Positions 1-10,453 of a stretch of 64,000 bases of DNA are shown in pieces; the stretch's first letter is position 1; every line of letters begins with the position of its first letter. A program made the position numbers and the translations under genes. Origin of the DNA: Volvox africanus (taxonomy: Eukaryota > Chlorophyta > Chlorophyceae > Chlamydomonadales > Volvocaceae); the NCBI GenBank assembly GCA_030268105.1, contig BSDZ01000086.1, positions 620,001 to 684,000 of the forward strand, read 5' to 3'. The notes beneath the pieces are model-generated. The model did no database searches, was not told where the DNA came from, and saw nothing but the letters and a program-made list of their open reading frames with translations.

Positions 1-2040
1 GCAGTCTGCTGCTCCTGGGGGATGTAAAATCTTCATGGGCGGGACATGTTGGATTACATGGCAACTGTTTTAGGACTGATGCGTTGTATGAACGCTGTCG
101 ACGGAAATCGCTGCAGCCCTGGCAGCCGCGGCCCGTGGTCGTTGATGATATAATGCGTGGGGGGCATATGTGCGTGGGGGTATATGGTGGCTGCAATCGG
201 TAATGTAGATTACGGAATCTGGACGATGGTGTATGGAAGGGAACGTGCTATCAGGAGAAAACCAGATCAAATAAACGCAACCCATGGTCACTCAAGCCAC
301 GGCATAGAAAACATGTTTCCACTATCTGTCTTGACAAGGCATATGTATTTGTTACCATTTGCAAGGCTGTTAATGGGTATGTGGCCCTTATGGACTTCAT
401 GGATCCAACGAAGAATATAGAAGATCGCCTTTTCCAGAATGCTTGATTGCTTGCAGGTACGCGTGACATGACGTACGCAAGCAGGCTAGAAGGGGATCCC
501 TGCAGGCAAGGATAGCATTCAGCTCCAGACTTCCACCTTTCATACCCAGCTGAAGCATTCTTATGAAGCACGTCAGAGCACTCGTATTGATTTGGTGAAT
601 CTAAGCAAGCAGCGGTCGTCGCAAGCAAAATGACTGGTTTGTGGCCGGGTCTTTCTGAATCTACCACAAAACTGGATGAAGCTTGCTTTCATCCCATGTA
701 ACGCATTTATAATGAAACGTGACCTTTGAACCAGAAAACAGGTTTCTTTCAAAAGCGCGATTGTTCGACTTCTTCCTTTTTATGCACAAATTATATTTCT
801 ACTTTTATTTTAGTTGTGAAGATGCTTAAAAGGACAGACAGAACACAGCCTGTCAGGATAGCTGGCTCCCTCGTTGGCAGCTAGAGACACAGCAGCACTT
901 CTCCTTCTCATTCTTTCCTGAGATCAAACCGGGCAAATAATAATGTAACACTGAACTCAGATTAGAGCTGCTTATATAATATGGAATTATGCATGTCAAT
1001 AAACCTGTATTCATTAGCACTTCGTAGGGTTATTATAATACACCAAAAGATGTCATTATGATAATTGCATAATGGGTTATCAATTATTTAAGCACAGTGA
1101 CTTCATTTGTATCCTAAAGCTTTAAGTTACAGTTCATCTGCGGTATCCCGCACGAGGTAATATAACACCTCTAGGTTCCCAGTATATAATCGAGCTCAGG
1201 CCATAAGATACTATTAAGATGAATCCAGGGGACTATGACAGCACAAATGTATCGAACCTTGCACTCGCACAGAAATGCGTGGGCTTATTACGGTTGCTGC
1301 ACGCCGTGGACTGCTTTCCCAGAGGTAAGAGGATTAACAAAGCATCTTATTGAGATTACGCACGAAAGTACTCACGGACGCATGCCTGTTGTTGCCTTGC
1401 CCGCGTGCAGGTGGCTTGCATGGCTATTACGCTGTTGCAGCCGCGGTACGCTACGAGCGCATTTGGGTGAACTTGATGCGGAACAATCATGACAGCAGTC
1501 AGATTTCGCCGCCATTAGATATAGCCTTCGCTTGGTGAGCCAGCCCGACGTACGCAGGGTTAGGAAGGTGGTGTAAGGAAATAGGAGGGAACGAACGCAG
1601 GGGCATGACAAGGAACGAACGAATGTAGCGAAACCCAAAGAAGGGAGGAAGCTGACGAAGGAAACTTTATTCGACCTGAGTACGGACATGGCCAGGGACC
1701 AAAAACTAATTACATTTCATTACTTATCTTTCGTGTTGCACACATGCAATTTGGGTTGCTGCACCGTGCACGACAGGTTTTATCAACAGGCTTGGCATGT
1801 TGCTTTATTTGGCATGGCCATACATGTTTAGATGCATGCATCCCAGGAACATTTCGGAAGTACGGCAGCGTACCTATCGTACCTATCAGCAATGAATATG
1901 ATTCCATCGTACGGTGTCCACCAGAGTTATTTTGAACTTACCTTCTATGTATTTCACAAGATCCATCCATTTGTGTACTGCGGTACACGAGTAGGCGAAG
2001 GGGGGGTCCGTTTTCCCATGAGCCATAGGAGCAGTTTCTA

Positions 2041-2105
2041 TACTGATATATATACATATATATGTGTATATATATATACGTATACACATATATATGTGTA
2101 TGTAT
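2041..2105. repeat. TA/TATG-rich microsatellite
   Basis: Alternating TA, TATATG and TATACA units run almost without break. The tract has partly palindromic halves (TATATATATACGTATACACATA-like order) and could form a weak cruciform. No coding function is suggested. Confidence 0.8.
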
Positions 2106-2602
2106 AACAAACATGCATGTCCATCAGCCTTCTTTACGACCAAAACACTCAGCTGCTTCGTTGGACCCAACAGATTTACTTACATACGGTGAGTAGGTTC
2201 CATGCATGTGCATAATGTTCTAAACTACATACCTATGGTCTACAAATATTAATCATGCGATAAGCATGATACCTGAAAAGCTCGCGAAACGCAAAAGAAG
2301 ATTGCCGTACATCTTAGATGGTAAACCAATATTAAAGTCACCCTGGTGGAGTGCTTTGGGGGGCACCTAAATGCCAGTAGGTGGTCCAATCAGGGCTGGC
2401 ACATGAATAGGGGCCGCAGAGAGCAAGAGGGTCTGCGTAATTACACAAACCAGTGAATCTTAGCGGCCCCAACAATTGGGTACAACGGCGCAACCATAAT
2501 AATGATATTTATTCCACATTAACATCTAATATATATTCAGGGCGTTTGTAGTGTTGTTCTGCAGTCCACCTGAGGTGATCAAGGTGATCCGTATGTAACC
2601 CA

Positions 2603-2625
2603 TGTCATGTCATGTCATGTCATGA
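2603..2625. repeat. (CATGT)n microsatellite
   Basis: Four tandem CATGT units are followed by CATGA. It is a simple pentanucleotide repeat lying in gene-free DNA. Confidence 0.85.
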
Positions 2626-3121
2626 CTCCGGATCGTTCTGATGAGACACTGGTTTTAGACGGTTGGCAGCTGCGGACAGCTGTTGGGCAGCTCGTCCGGT
2701 TCCGTACTTTCATTCCGGAAGTTTTGATAAGTAACGATGAAGGTGGTCATAACGATTGATTATTGCATTGCGTCGTTACAAGTTTGCACTTGTGCATTTC
2801 CTCACGGCTCCACTCATTACGTTTATATGTTTATTTCGTCATTTCTACCAAACTGTGTAATGTGTACATACCGTAACTTACGCTGTATATATGTTCTAAG
2901 CAAGGTACGACAGCATTAGCCCTTAAGTACCATGCCGAGTCGTTGTAGGGCCGACACTTAACAGAAAGGCAGGGATGGAGAGCCGACAGGTAGCTAGCAG
3001 GCAGGTAGCTATCTAGCTGCTGGTACGGGGCCTTAGCTGCGTGTTGGACGGTAGTGGAGGATTCATGCACCTGTTCTTCCATCCACTTGTTGATGTAAGT
3101 GATCATCAATCACCCCTGCAG

Positions 3122-6100
3122 GTTCACGCACAGACAAGACCCGGCGGCTTACTTCCAGGATCGTCAAGTGGACGTCGTGGACGCAATCCACCCGGACTCC
3201 AAATACGCCTTCAAGTTTGGGTTGGGGCCTGAGTACATCCCTTCCCCCGGGGCGTTCAATCGCGTCTGGGAAGCAGCTGCCCCGTCAGGTCACGCCCCCT
3301 GGCCTCCACCTGCTCCTGGGTCCCTGCAATGCAACTCCCTTTTCGCAGAGCCTACAGTATTCGCAGGCCGGGTGGTGAGTAGGATCAGTATGCTGGTCAT
3401 TAGCCCCGTTGGGTATGCATGTGATTCATATATTTGACTGACTACATTCCTGATTGGTCGCCACCGCACAATGTATGAACGGGTGTTGCACTGTGGGTGA
3501 CTTGCCCTGAGAGGACAAGCACCGGGGGCCCTGACCGGGCCGAACCACAGCGCAGGCGGGAATACACGGCCTAGTCTGTTCATCCTGCCGTGCACTCCTC
3601 CCCTCGCTCAGCCAGCAAGGCTGGCAAAACAGACCTCACGAGCCTCAAGCCTGGCTACTCAAAGGAACAGAGCATCAACCAACCCCACCGGCCTCCAGAT
3701 GGAGAGGGCAAGAGAGCATCCCTACCTCCGTAAAAGTGAGAAAACCCCTCCTCCTCCACCTCCACTGCCTCCCAAGCAAACAACTTGGTCCTCCCTCCCA
3801 GCGGCGACACAAAAGGGAAAGAGGGCAAAAAGCTCGGACCCTCCCACACTGCCCACCAGAAAAGCTAGACCCGACAAAGACGCGGGGGGGATAACAAGCC
3901 ACCGAGGCGGCCCCCTGAAAAGCTCAATGGCTACGCCCACTGAGATCCCCAGCTATCCCTACCAGCAAGACAAGCTGGGGAGCCCTCCCTCTCCACCCTC
4001 TTAAACCCTCCCAGTCCTCAAGGCCAAGGAAAGCCCATCCCTACCCAGGAGCTAGCCGCCCTGCCTCCTCCCAACGCCTGGCCAGCTCTGGCCATAAGGG
4101 CACTACTCTCCCTCCCCCCCCACAACTCCCCCTCCTCCCTAAGTTCCCCGCCCTCTCCTCCTAACGGCTCCTCGACAAGGACTCCTGAAACTGGGGGCTC
4201 TGCCCTTTAATCTGTCAGCTCAGCTGGCACTGCACACTGGATTTGCCCATCGGCCACTGCGAGGATGGGGTGTTGTGGCCCTACCCGGTCCCAGCCTTGC
4301 TGGGGGATATCAAAAGCTGCAAAGGATTGCAGCCGAGCCCAAACGTCTACTACTGTTCGGGCTCAGGCGCGGTGAAGGGATTCTACTTAGGCAGTTGATT
4401 AGGCACTACTTGGCCGCGCGCACTCAAGGGAGGTCTTGATTTAAGTAGGCTCGGACCTTGTGTCCTACCGATGTGCAGGCTGTCGAGTCTCGGAGGTCAG
4501 AGGGTGTGATGTCTTCTGCAGGCACTTGTTTGGTGTGTAGCTTGATAAATCGTTACAAAAGCAATATAAGTTCAGCTTTAAATGTACACCTGTTTGGACA
4601 GAACAGAAGCGTGGAACGAGAAGTCACTTGGGCTAGTCAAAGGATTCAAATGAATCCTTGTGATTTCGTATCCGTCAATTGCCAACCAGGGGTGAAGATG
4701 TACCGGTATGAACAATAATGGACGGCTAAACCGTGCCACCTGAAGGAGTACATCCCGTTGAAGCATTATACGTGTGTCTGATCCGCTTGAGACTTTGCTG
4801 TTGGGTATCAAAATCAATCGTTCGAATGGTGGGGGCGCGGAATATAATGAAGGCCTTGTCTGCGGCGGCTGTGCTAATGGTGAAGTCCAAGATGAATAGC
4901 ATGTGTTGATGGAATGTTTGGCGTATCACAGCATACGACAAGAAGTGTGGGGCTGCCCTCTATCCGAAGGCAATATGCTTGGGTGCCGTCATGATGAGTG
5001 CGACTATTCGCAGCAGCCTGGGTGGTGAGTACCTGGTAAAAGGTATCTATGGCAGATGCACGTGCCCTGCCTACTCGATGGGTTACCATCTCATCACCTA
5101 CATAGCTGCTGTAAACATATGGTATTCAGGCACATATGTTGCCGCAATAATGAGCCACATACATATTCTCAACTTACTGAAGACGTTCAAATGTCTCAAT
5201 ATATTTAGAACATACGTCCAGGCTTTGCGTGTGAATCGCTCACTTGTGCCTTGTTTCCCGCAACCCTCACCACCTGGTGACCCCTGCCTCTGATCTCACC
5301 CTGCCTCCAACCTCCTGCCTCCTGCGCCCCTGCCTTCAACTCTCGCCTCAATCCAACAAACAGGCCGCCTCCATGGGCCGCTTTACCCGGATGTTGCGCT
5401 CATGGCTACGACCGCAATACCTTGACGAGCTCTTCCTTGAACGCGCGGTGGAAAGGTGCGTAAGAACGAACTTCGACATCACCGGTCGTAAATAAACCCA
5501 TTCCCTCAGTTACTGCCTTTCTGTGACGGCCGACCCGAGATTTATATGTATATATATATATATTCCATTCTGTATGCATACTAGTCTCCGGCTCATGTAA
5601 TGTCTACGTACTCCAATTACGCACAACTGCAAGCTCTAGTAGTCTTGCTTGGAAGGCAGGTGTCCAGGTTGACAACTGGTCAACTCGCTTAGATATTACC
5701 ATCCGTAGGTACCTCAGAAGAATCCTATATAAAGCTGCCGTAAACAATACACACAAAGCTTGGCCCGGTCAGGGCCCCCGATGCTTGTCCTTGCAGGCCA
5801 AGTTGCCAAAAGTGTAACACCCTAAAACACGTATAGTTAAGGTAAAAGGCTAGAATTGCACGGCCCTTGCCTGAGAGTTTGTTCAGCTCGCTCATTTCAA
5901 AACATTAGTACAATATGTATTGCAATTTCATTTTTACCTGCATATATATGCAGGTATGTCCGCTTCCTGCAGCTCCACCGAGACCATCCGGAGGCGACAT
6001 TGATTCCAACAGCCGACATCGCCCTCATGTGGCATACCCACCTGGGGCTCAGCCGGGAATATGCTGAGGTTTGCAAGGAGATGTTTGGCACCAGTGCTCA

Positions 6101-7906
6101 AGGCGAGGTGAACCTCTGGCGGCCCGACTACCTAGATATCACGGACCAGTGCAAGCTGGCCGCGTTGTACGTCGATACAGCACGGCTGTTTAGAAATAAG
6201 TACGGTAGGTACGCACTTATCTACATGCATGTTGTACCTCGTAAATGTGACGGCCACAATGCTTCTATTGGGTTTCACGTGAGGAATCAAATACATGACA
6301 TGTCAGTGACAATTGCCAATTGGCCGGCAGATTTCTGTAATTAACCCCCGGCGGCCATGTGACACAAGCAAGCAAGCAGTAACCTTAACGGTGTATTTAT
6401 CAGCAATCAGAGACCAGGCTAGAATTGTTTTGAGGAGGCCGCGCGAGGAGACCTAGCTAGCGTGCTTCTGTTGTCAGAAGGTGGTAAGGCCTTGCTTTTT
6501 GTCGTCCTGGGTCATCACTAGTTCTGCAGCTTGCCTGTGCTTAGCCTCTTTGCCTTTTTGTGTTTTAACTAAAGCTTATTCCTTTTTACCTCTTGTGGTT
6601 CTTTCCTGGTTCTCACATTTGCCCTTCGGTTGGCGGTTGGCGGTTGGAGAGGTTAGCGTGTTTCTATCCGGACGGTTTTGGCTATCTGTGTAGAGTGTAT
6701 GTTCAATGCAGCTGCCTTTTGCAGGCTCGAGGGCTAGGTCACCGTTTCCCGGTGGTATAGACAGCCTTCATCCGGCGACTGGTGTGTCGCGCGGGACGGA
6801 GGGGGTTGTCGCCAAGCCGCAACTTCCGTTAGTACCCCCCTTTTGTTGCTATTGTTTCTCGTTGCTTTCCCTTTCAGTGCTTGCATAGCAGATTAACGAA
6901 ACATTCATGCGTGGGGAGTAATTGTCTTTACAGCGGGGCCTTTTATATATAGAGCTGTGACTATGGGCCTAGAATGAAGTCGTTACGCTGACGGATGCAC
7001 TCTATACTTAATAGGCACACTCGTTCTTTCGTATGCACGCACACAACCAACCCGCAGAGCAGGCATATGACAGTCATGAAACGGCCTGGTTGGCAGACAC
7101 GGTGCCATACCCGCTGGCGACTACCGGCAGTCCCCTGGCGTACGCGCTGCGGGTCTTTGACGACAACCCAGACCAGGTGAAGCAGCAGACACATATGGCC
7201 GTGAGAGAAACTTGCACTCGGGGGACATGTAAGGAGATGGTCGAGAGACAGGTTCAGAGAAACGTGTATCTCCTATCAGCGAATGTGGTCTGGTGGAGTC
7301 ACAGTGACTTCACAATGTGTGAAGAGGAGAAAGCTACTATTCTGGCCACTCCTCCAGAGTCCCGTATCTTCTCCTTTAAAGATAACTGCTACTCTGGACA
7401 TTTCCAAAGAGTCTCCACAGTGCCACAAAAATGTTCCAAGAGACCTCTGGTGTCTCTGGCATCTCTGGTATCATATACGTCATAGATGTCAGAGACGTCA
7501 GGGAAGGGGTTGGGAAGGGGAGGCACACAGAGAAGGGTGAGACAGTAGAGAACGGGACAGAGAAGGCAATCGGAGAAGGGTGAGACAGTAGAGGAAGAGA
7601 CAGAGAAAGCAGAGAAGGCAGGTACGGGTGTACATTGTTCCTCTGTGTAGAGTGATTTCTCTCCTTGTTAGGATATGCTCCAGGTGAGTTTTTCTCCTGT
7701 GTCTATGTCTCGCAGCAGAAGGACATTTCCCTCATCTGCAAGGATGCTGGGATTCCGGAGCCCCAGCCTGGAGAACCGGTGGTGCGCAACGGCGCCCATG
7801 CCCTTTACCTGACGTGGCTGGCGGCACATCGTGCAATGTTAGCTTATGAGCATTCGCTTATGGACTGCTGCTGGACACGCAAGACCATTTGTAACGTCAC
7901 ATTGGG
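3122..7906 (+). CDS. GRDP-type (DUF1399) glycine-rich domain-containing protein, partial
   Basis: Five exons are supported: 3122-3374, 5364-5455, 5954-6204, 7058-7176 and 7716-7906. Each has AG before and GT after, and phases fit (0, 2, 1, 0). The diagnostic part is in exons 2-3: RPQYLDELFLERAV, then YVRFLQLHRDHP, then IPTADIALMWHTHLGLS, the His-rich WHTH signature of the GRDP/DUF1399 family. Plant members are linked to development and stress responses, but their biochemistry is not settled. Exon 1 ends in SLFAEPTVFAGRV, matching the linker that precedes the second repeat in the family. Exon 4 gives PYPL. The N-terminal repeat and start codon are not in view, and the C-terminal end is open: the last exon can either stop at TGA 7908-7910 or splice at 7907. 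The introns carry repeat copies and a LINE tail. Family call is firm; gene ends are not. Confidence 0.75.
3480..3665 (-). repeat. Dispersed repeat family R1, copy 1
   Basis: The reverse strand reads GGCCCGGTCAGGGCCCCCGG, then a GCAAGT stretch and an end at GTGCAACACCC. The same order recurs at 5757-5824 and 8590-8764. This copy lies in the intron after GRDP exon 1. The common end (GTGTAACACCC) and variable far end suggest a 3'-anchored short retroelement, but no tail or target duplication was confirmed. Confidence 0.7.
3666..4450. other. C-rich and purine-rich intronic DNA, no gene
   Basis: Intron DNA rich in CCTCC and CTCCC runs on the plus strand. ORFs here are low-complexity (Pro, Ser, Arg) without family resemblance. 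It adjoins R1 copy 1 and could be the body of a longer element, which cannot be settled by eye. Confidence 0.4.
4789..4986 (+). mobile_element. LINE (non-LTR retrotransposon) C-terminal fragment, broken
   Basis: In one frame the plus strand reads GIKINRSNGGGAEYNEG, then VCGGCANGEVQDE, a TAG stop at 4897-4899, then HVLMECLAYHSIRQEVWG. The pattern Cys-x2-Cys, DE, His, Cys followed by an iR motif is the zinc-knuckle tail found after reverse transcriptase in many LINEs. Only this tail is left, it carries a stop codon, and it lies in a GRDP intron, so it is a dead fragment. Confidence 0.6.
5757..5824 (+). repeat. Dispersed repeat family R1, copy 2 (short)
   Basis: This copy matches the GGTCAGGGCCCCCG, CTTGTCCTTGCAGG and GTGTAACACCC blocks shared with copies at 3480-3665 and 8590-8764, but lacks the upstream part. 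It lies in the intron between GRDP exons 2 and 3. Confidence 0.75.
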
Positions 7907-8261
7907 GTGAGGACGCTCGTGCATTGTGATCACCTGGCCACCCCGAGGTCTGTCATGCGTGTAATAATCCAGGTATAAGGGTATCAATGTACCAACTATT
8001 TCTTCGAATGTACGGCTGTAAGCAAGGCCTCTATTAAAAGACGACTTTTACATTCGAAAGAAAGTGAATGTGTTCCTCCTCATCCTTTTCCAATGTCATC
8101 GTGATGCGTGATCATCATCTATGCGGGCAGCTTGAGGCTATCTTTCTGCGTCCGATGGCCAATGTTGTGCCTGGGCCTGGGCGACACACTCAGTTACCAC
8201 AGTAAAACGGTACTCGAGGCTTCATTCTGTCTTTCATGTGCCAGGGGCCCTGAGCCAACCT

Positions 8262-8385
8262 ACCATACAGTTGTATCTGTTACATCCGCCTACATAAGCA
8301 AAGGCCCGATCGTAAGATGTCCAAATAGACAAGGTCCATACCAGATACTACCCACTGTAGACGTAGACGCCCAAGGATACCACAC
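8262..8385 (+). repeat. Gypsy-derived repeat fragment, copy 1
   Basis: The block from TCCGCCTAC through AAAGGCCCGATCG to AGACAAGGTCC and CACTGTAGACGTAGACGCC recurs at 18283-18392 and, inverted, at 22158-22290. The 18.3-kb copy lies inside a gypsy relic between its RNase H and integrase remnants, so this family is probably debris of the same element. Confidence 0.6.
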
Positions 8386-8529
8386 ATACCTCGCTCTGCT
8401 TCTCAGGGACGTTACCTCCTCACTGGTCTCTATTGCATACTTTCTGGAGCTACCTGATATCGACACGGTATGTTTATTATATATGTCGCCCAATACACTT
8501 TTGACAGTCCGCCAAGAGTGTGTATACAC

Positions 8530-8530
8530 T

Positions 8531-8568
<38 letters not shown>
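8530..8568. repeat. (CATATA)n microsatellite, left part
   Basis: Tandem CATATA units end where R1 copy 3 begins. The same microsatellite resumes at 8766-8804, which suggests one array split by insertion. Confidence 0.85.
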
Positions 8569-8571
<3 letters not shown>

Positions 8572-8589
8572 CTTGGTGGCCCTGAGTGC

Positions 8590-8764
8590 TCTGTGAGTGG
8601 CCAGGCGAGAGCCTGTGAGGGCTCGCTGGCCCTAGTGAGAGGGGGAGCACGTGGCAGGACAGACAGACAAAGCCACGTGTTCCTCCCCTGCGCTGTGGCT
8701 CGGTCCGGTCAGGACCCCCGGTGCTCGTCTTTGAAGGGCAAGTCGCCCACAGTGTAACACCCAT
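8590..8764 (+). repeat. Dispersed repeat family R1, copy 3, nested in a microsatellite
   Basis: It matches copy 1 over its full length, from a TGCTCTGTGAGTGGCC-like start to the common end GTGTAACACCC. CATATA arrays flank it directly on both sides. Confidence 0.75.
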
Positions 8765-8765
8765 A

Positions 8766-8804
<39 letters not shown>
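8766..8804. repeat. (CATATA)n microsatellite, right part
   Basis: It continues the array interrupted by R1 copy 3, with the same unit and same phase family as 8530-8568. Confidence 0.85.
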
Positions 8805-8889
8805 AAAGGGACATGATTACTTATCTAAAATAAAATTTATTGGCTTACATATTCTCTGTTTCACCGCGTCTCTTCTGTAGCTAACAAAA

Positions 8890-9110
8890 ATCGTATGAGC
8901 ACAAAATGGTTTGACACGCAAGGTTTGGCTTGGCGAGGTCAAGGATACAATGCTTGTATCTCCAGCCATATAAGCTTCCAAAAAGTACCGTGTTTCACAT
9001 TATTTCAATCTGAACTAGCAGCGCTTGACAAACCAGCAAACCATTTCCGTTGACGACCATCTTCCCGCCCTAGACAAGAACGAGTAATAAAGCAAATCTT
9101 TCAAGCTGAC
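8890..9110 (-). repeat. Dispersed repeat R2, copy 1
   Basis: On the minus strand this reads GATTTGCTTTAT, GTTCTTGTC, GGCGGGAAGATGGTCG, GGAAATGGTT, GAAACA and TATGGCTGGAGA in order. The same blocks occur in the same order on the plus strand at 21405-21590. The copies are diverged and non-coding. Confidence 0.6.
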
Positions 9111-9961
9111 GTAACATATTTGAACATTTCCATTCAATAATAAATTCCAGGGCCTGATAAAGTGAAATGAGCACAAAAAAGTTTATTTCCGAATGCGCAG
9201 CCCCATGCATTTTCCCAGCTCATTTTTCCCAGCAGCCAACAGTCAAACATTTACCGTTGGCACTTTTACCTAGATGATCCAATATAATACCACAGCTTAT
9301 GAATATGTATTTAACCTGTGCTGCTTAACTGCAAAGTTGAGAAACTCGGCAGTATGCACACGTGGTGTATGTGCGTGGGACAAGCCACACCACATGTGCA
9401 AATTGTTGAGTTTAGGGATCAAACTGCTATGTAAGCTACACAGTACAGATATTGGGAACCCTCCCTTTATCCGGCTTCCAAGGAAACCGACAAGAACTCT
9501 TGTCTAAAGTATCTTTGCAAATGAAGGAGTGGATACGTTTAATAGGGAAACTCTAACCCTGGCATGCCATGCTATGAATTCCCACACTATAAATTGATGT
9601 AAGGTCTCGGGGTCAAATCCTAACTATCTTGCTCATACAAGTTGATGCAAAAATGCTAGGATGTGCATGAACCCCATCTGCCTAGTAAACAGAGGGCCTA
9701 CATCTGGGAAAGCTCGCCTCTTTCTGAAGCTCATGTACCCGTGCCCATCCATCCTCCAACTCATCTTCAGCATCCATACCTACTGGCCATCATAACGCAC
9801 AATCGCTACAGTACATCAACGCTTTTTTATGCACTGGCAGGTGTGTGAATTAGATGGGGGGTTAGTTGATAAAAAATAAAAAGGGCGGTAACATGCATGT
9901 CGACGTTATCCAGGTATATAATTTTAGCGACAAGTATATACACAACAACGGAGTGCATATC

Positions 9962-10384
9962 TGTTGTATATGGTACCCACGAAGGGTGGTATCAAAAGAT
10001 GCCGGTTGTTGTGCCAGAGCCCGATTAAGTAGAGCCGCCGACTAGGTCGTACTTGAGAGACCATAAGGCCTCGAACCGGGCGTGACCTTCAGAAGTCACC
10101 ACTACAACCGGAGATTCAGTGAACCAGGAACCAGATGTTCCACCATTTACCATTCAGGCGGTAAATGGCCCATTCCATACAGGTTATGGAGTAACCGACA
10201 GGTTCGGATGTTTCAGGAAGTCGGTTAGTATTGGTCGTCGACAGCCGAGACCAAATCCACAAATCGAATGCCAGATGGAAACATGAAACAGTTAATATGA
10301 TAATTAAATATATTATATTATAAAATAATAAACAGATAATTATTATATCTTAATGAATTACCGAAATGCATTAAGGATACAACA
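9962..10384 (-). repeat. 3' LTR of the gypsy element
   Basis: It is 423 bp, bounded by the 8-bp inverted ends TGTTGTAT and ATACAACA, and matches 16713-17135. As the 3' LTR it follows pol and the polypurine tract in transcription order. An AT-rich block lies at 10296-10360. Confidence 0.97.
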
Positions 10385-10399
10385 ATTGTTCCCCCTCTA
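10385..10399 (-). promoter_or_regulatory. Polypurine tract for plus-strand DNA synthesis
   Basis: On the element's sense strand AGAGGGGGAACAAT stands directly against the 3' LTR, about 55 nt past the pol stop. Position and purine run are those expected of the RNase H-resistant primer. Confidence 0.8.
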
Positions 10400-10453
10400 G
10401 ATGCAGCGTCCCGATGCATAAGAAGAGAGCAGACAGGTTGAAGTAGGACAGCG

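Larger units (their letters stand above)
1..3121. other. Intergenic or intronic DNA with no supported gene
   Basis: No exon with a family match or coherent splice phases was found on either strand. The stretch is AT-rich and holds short microsatellites only. Because the GRDP-like exon starting at 3122 enters in mid-codon, some of this stretch must be intron, and missing upstream exons may lie here or beyond the window edge. Confidence 0.5.
7911..9961. other. Gene-poor stretch with several repeat fragments
   Basis: No exon was recognised. The stretch holds a gypsy-derived fragment (8262-8385), R1 copy 3 nested in a CATATA microsatellite (8530-8804), and repeat R2 (8890-9110). From 9111 to the retrotransposon at 9962 nothing was recognised. 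If the exon-like ORF at 17554 belongs to the GRDP gene, this is all intron. Confidence 0.5.

Noticed and set aside
251..667. 138-codon minus ORF near the window start as a gene
   Set aside because: Composition is unremarkable, there is no family similarity, and overlapping ORFs of similar length exist by chance.
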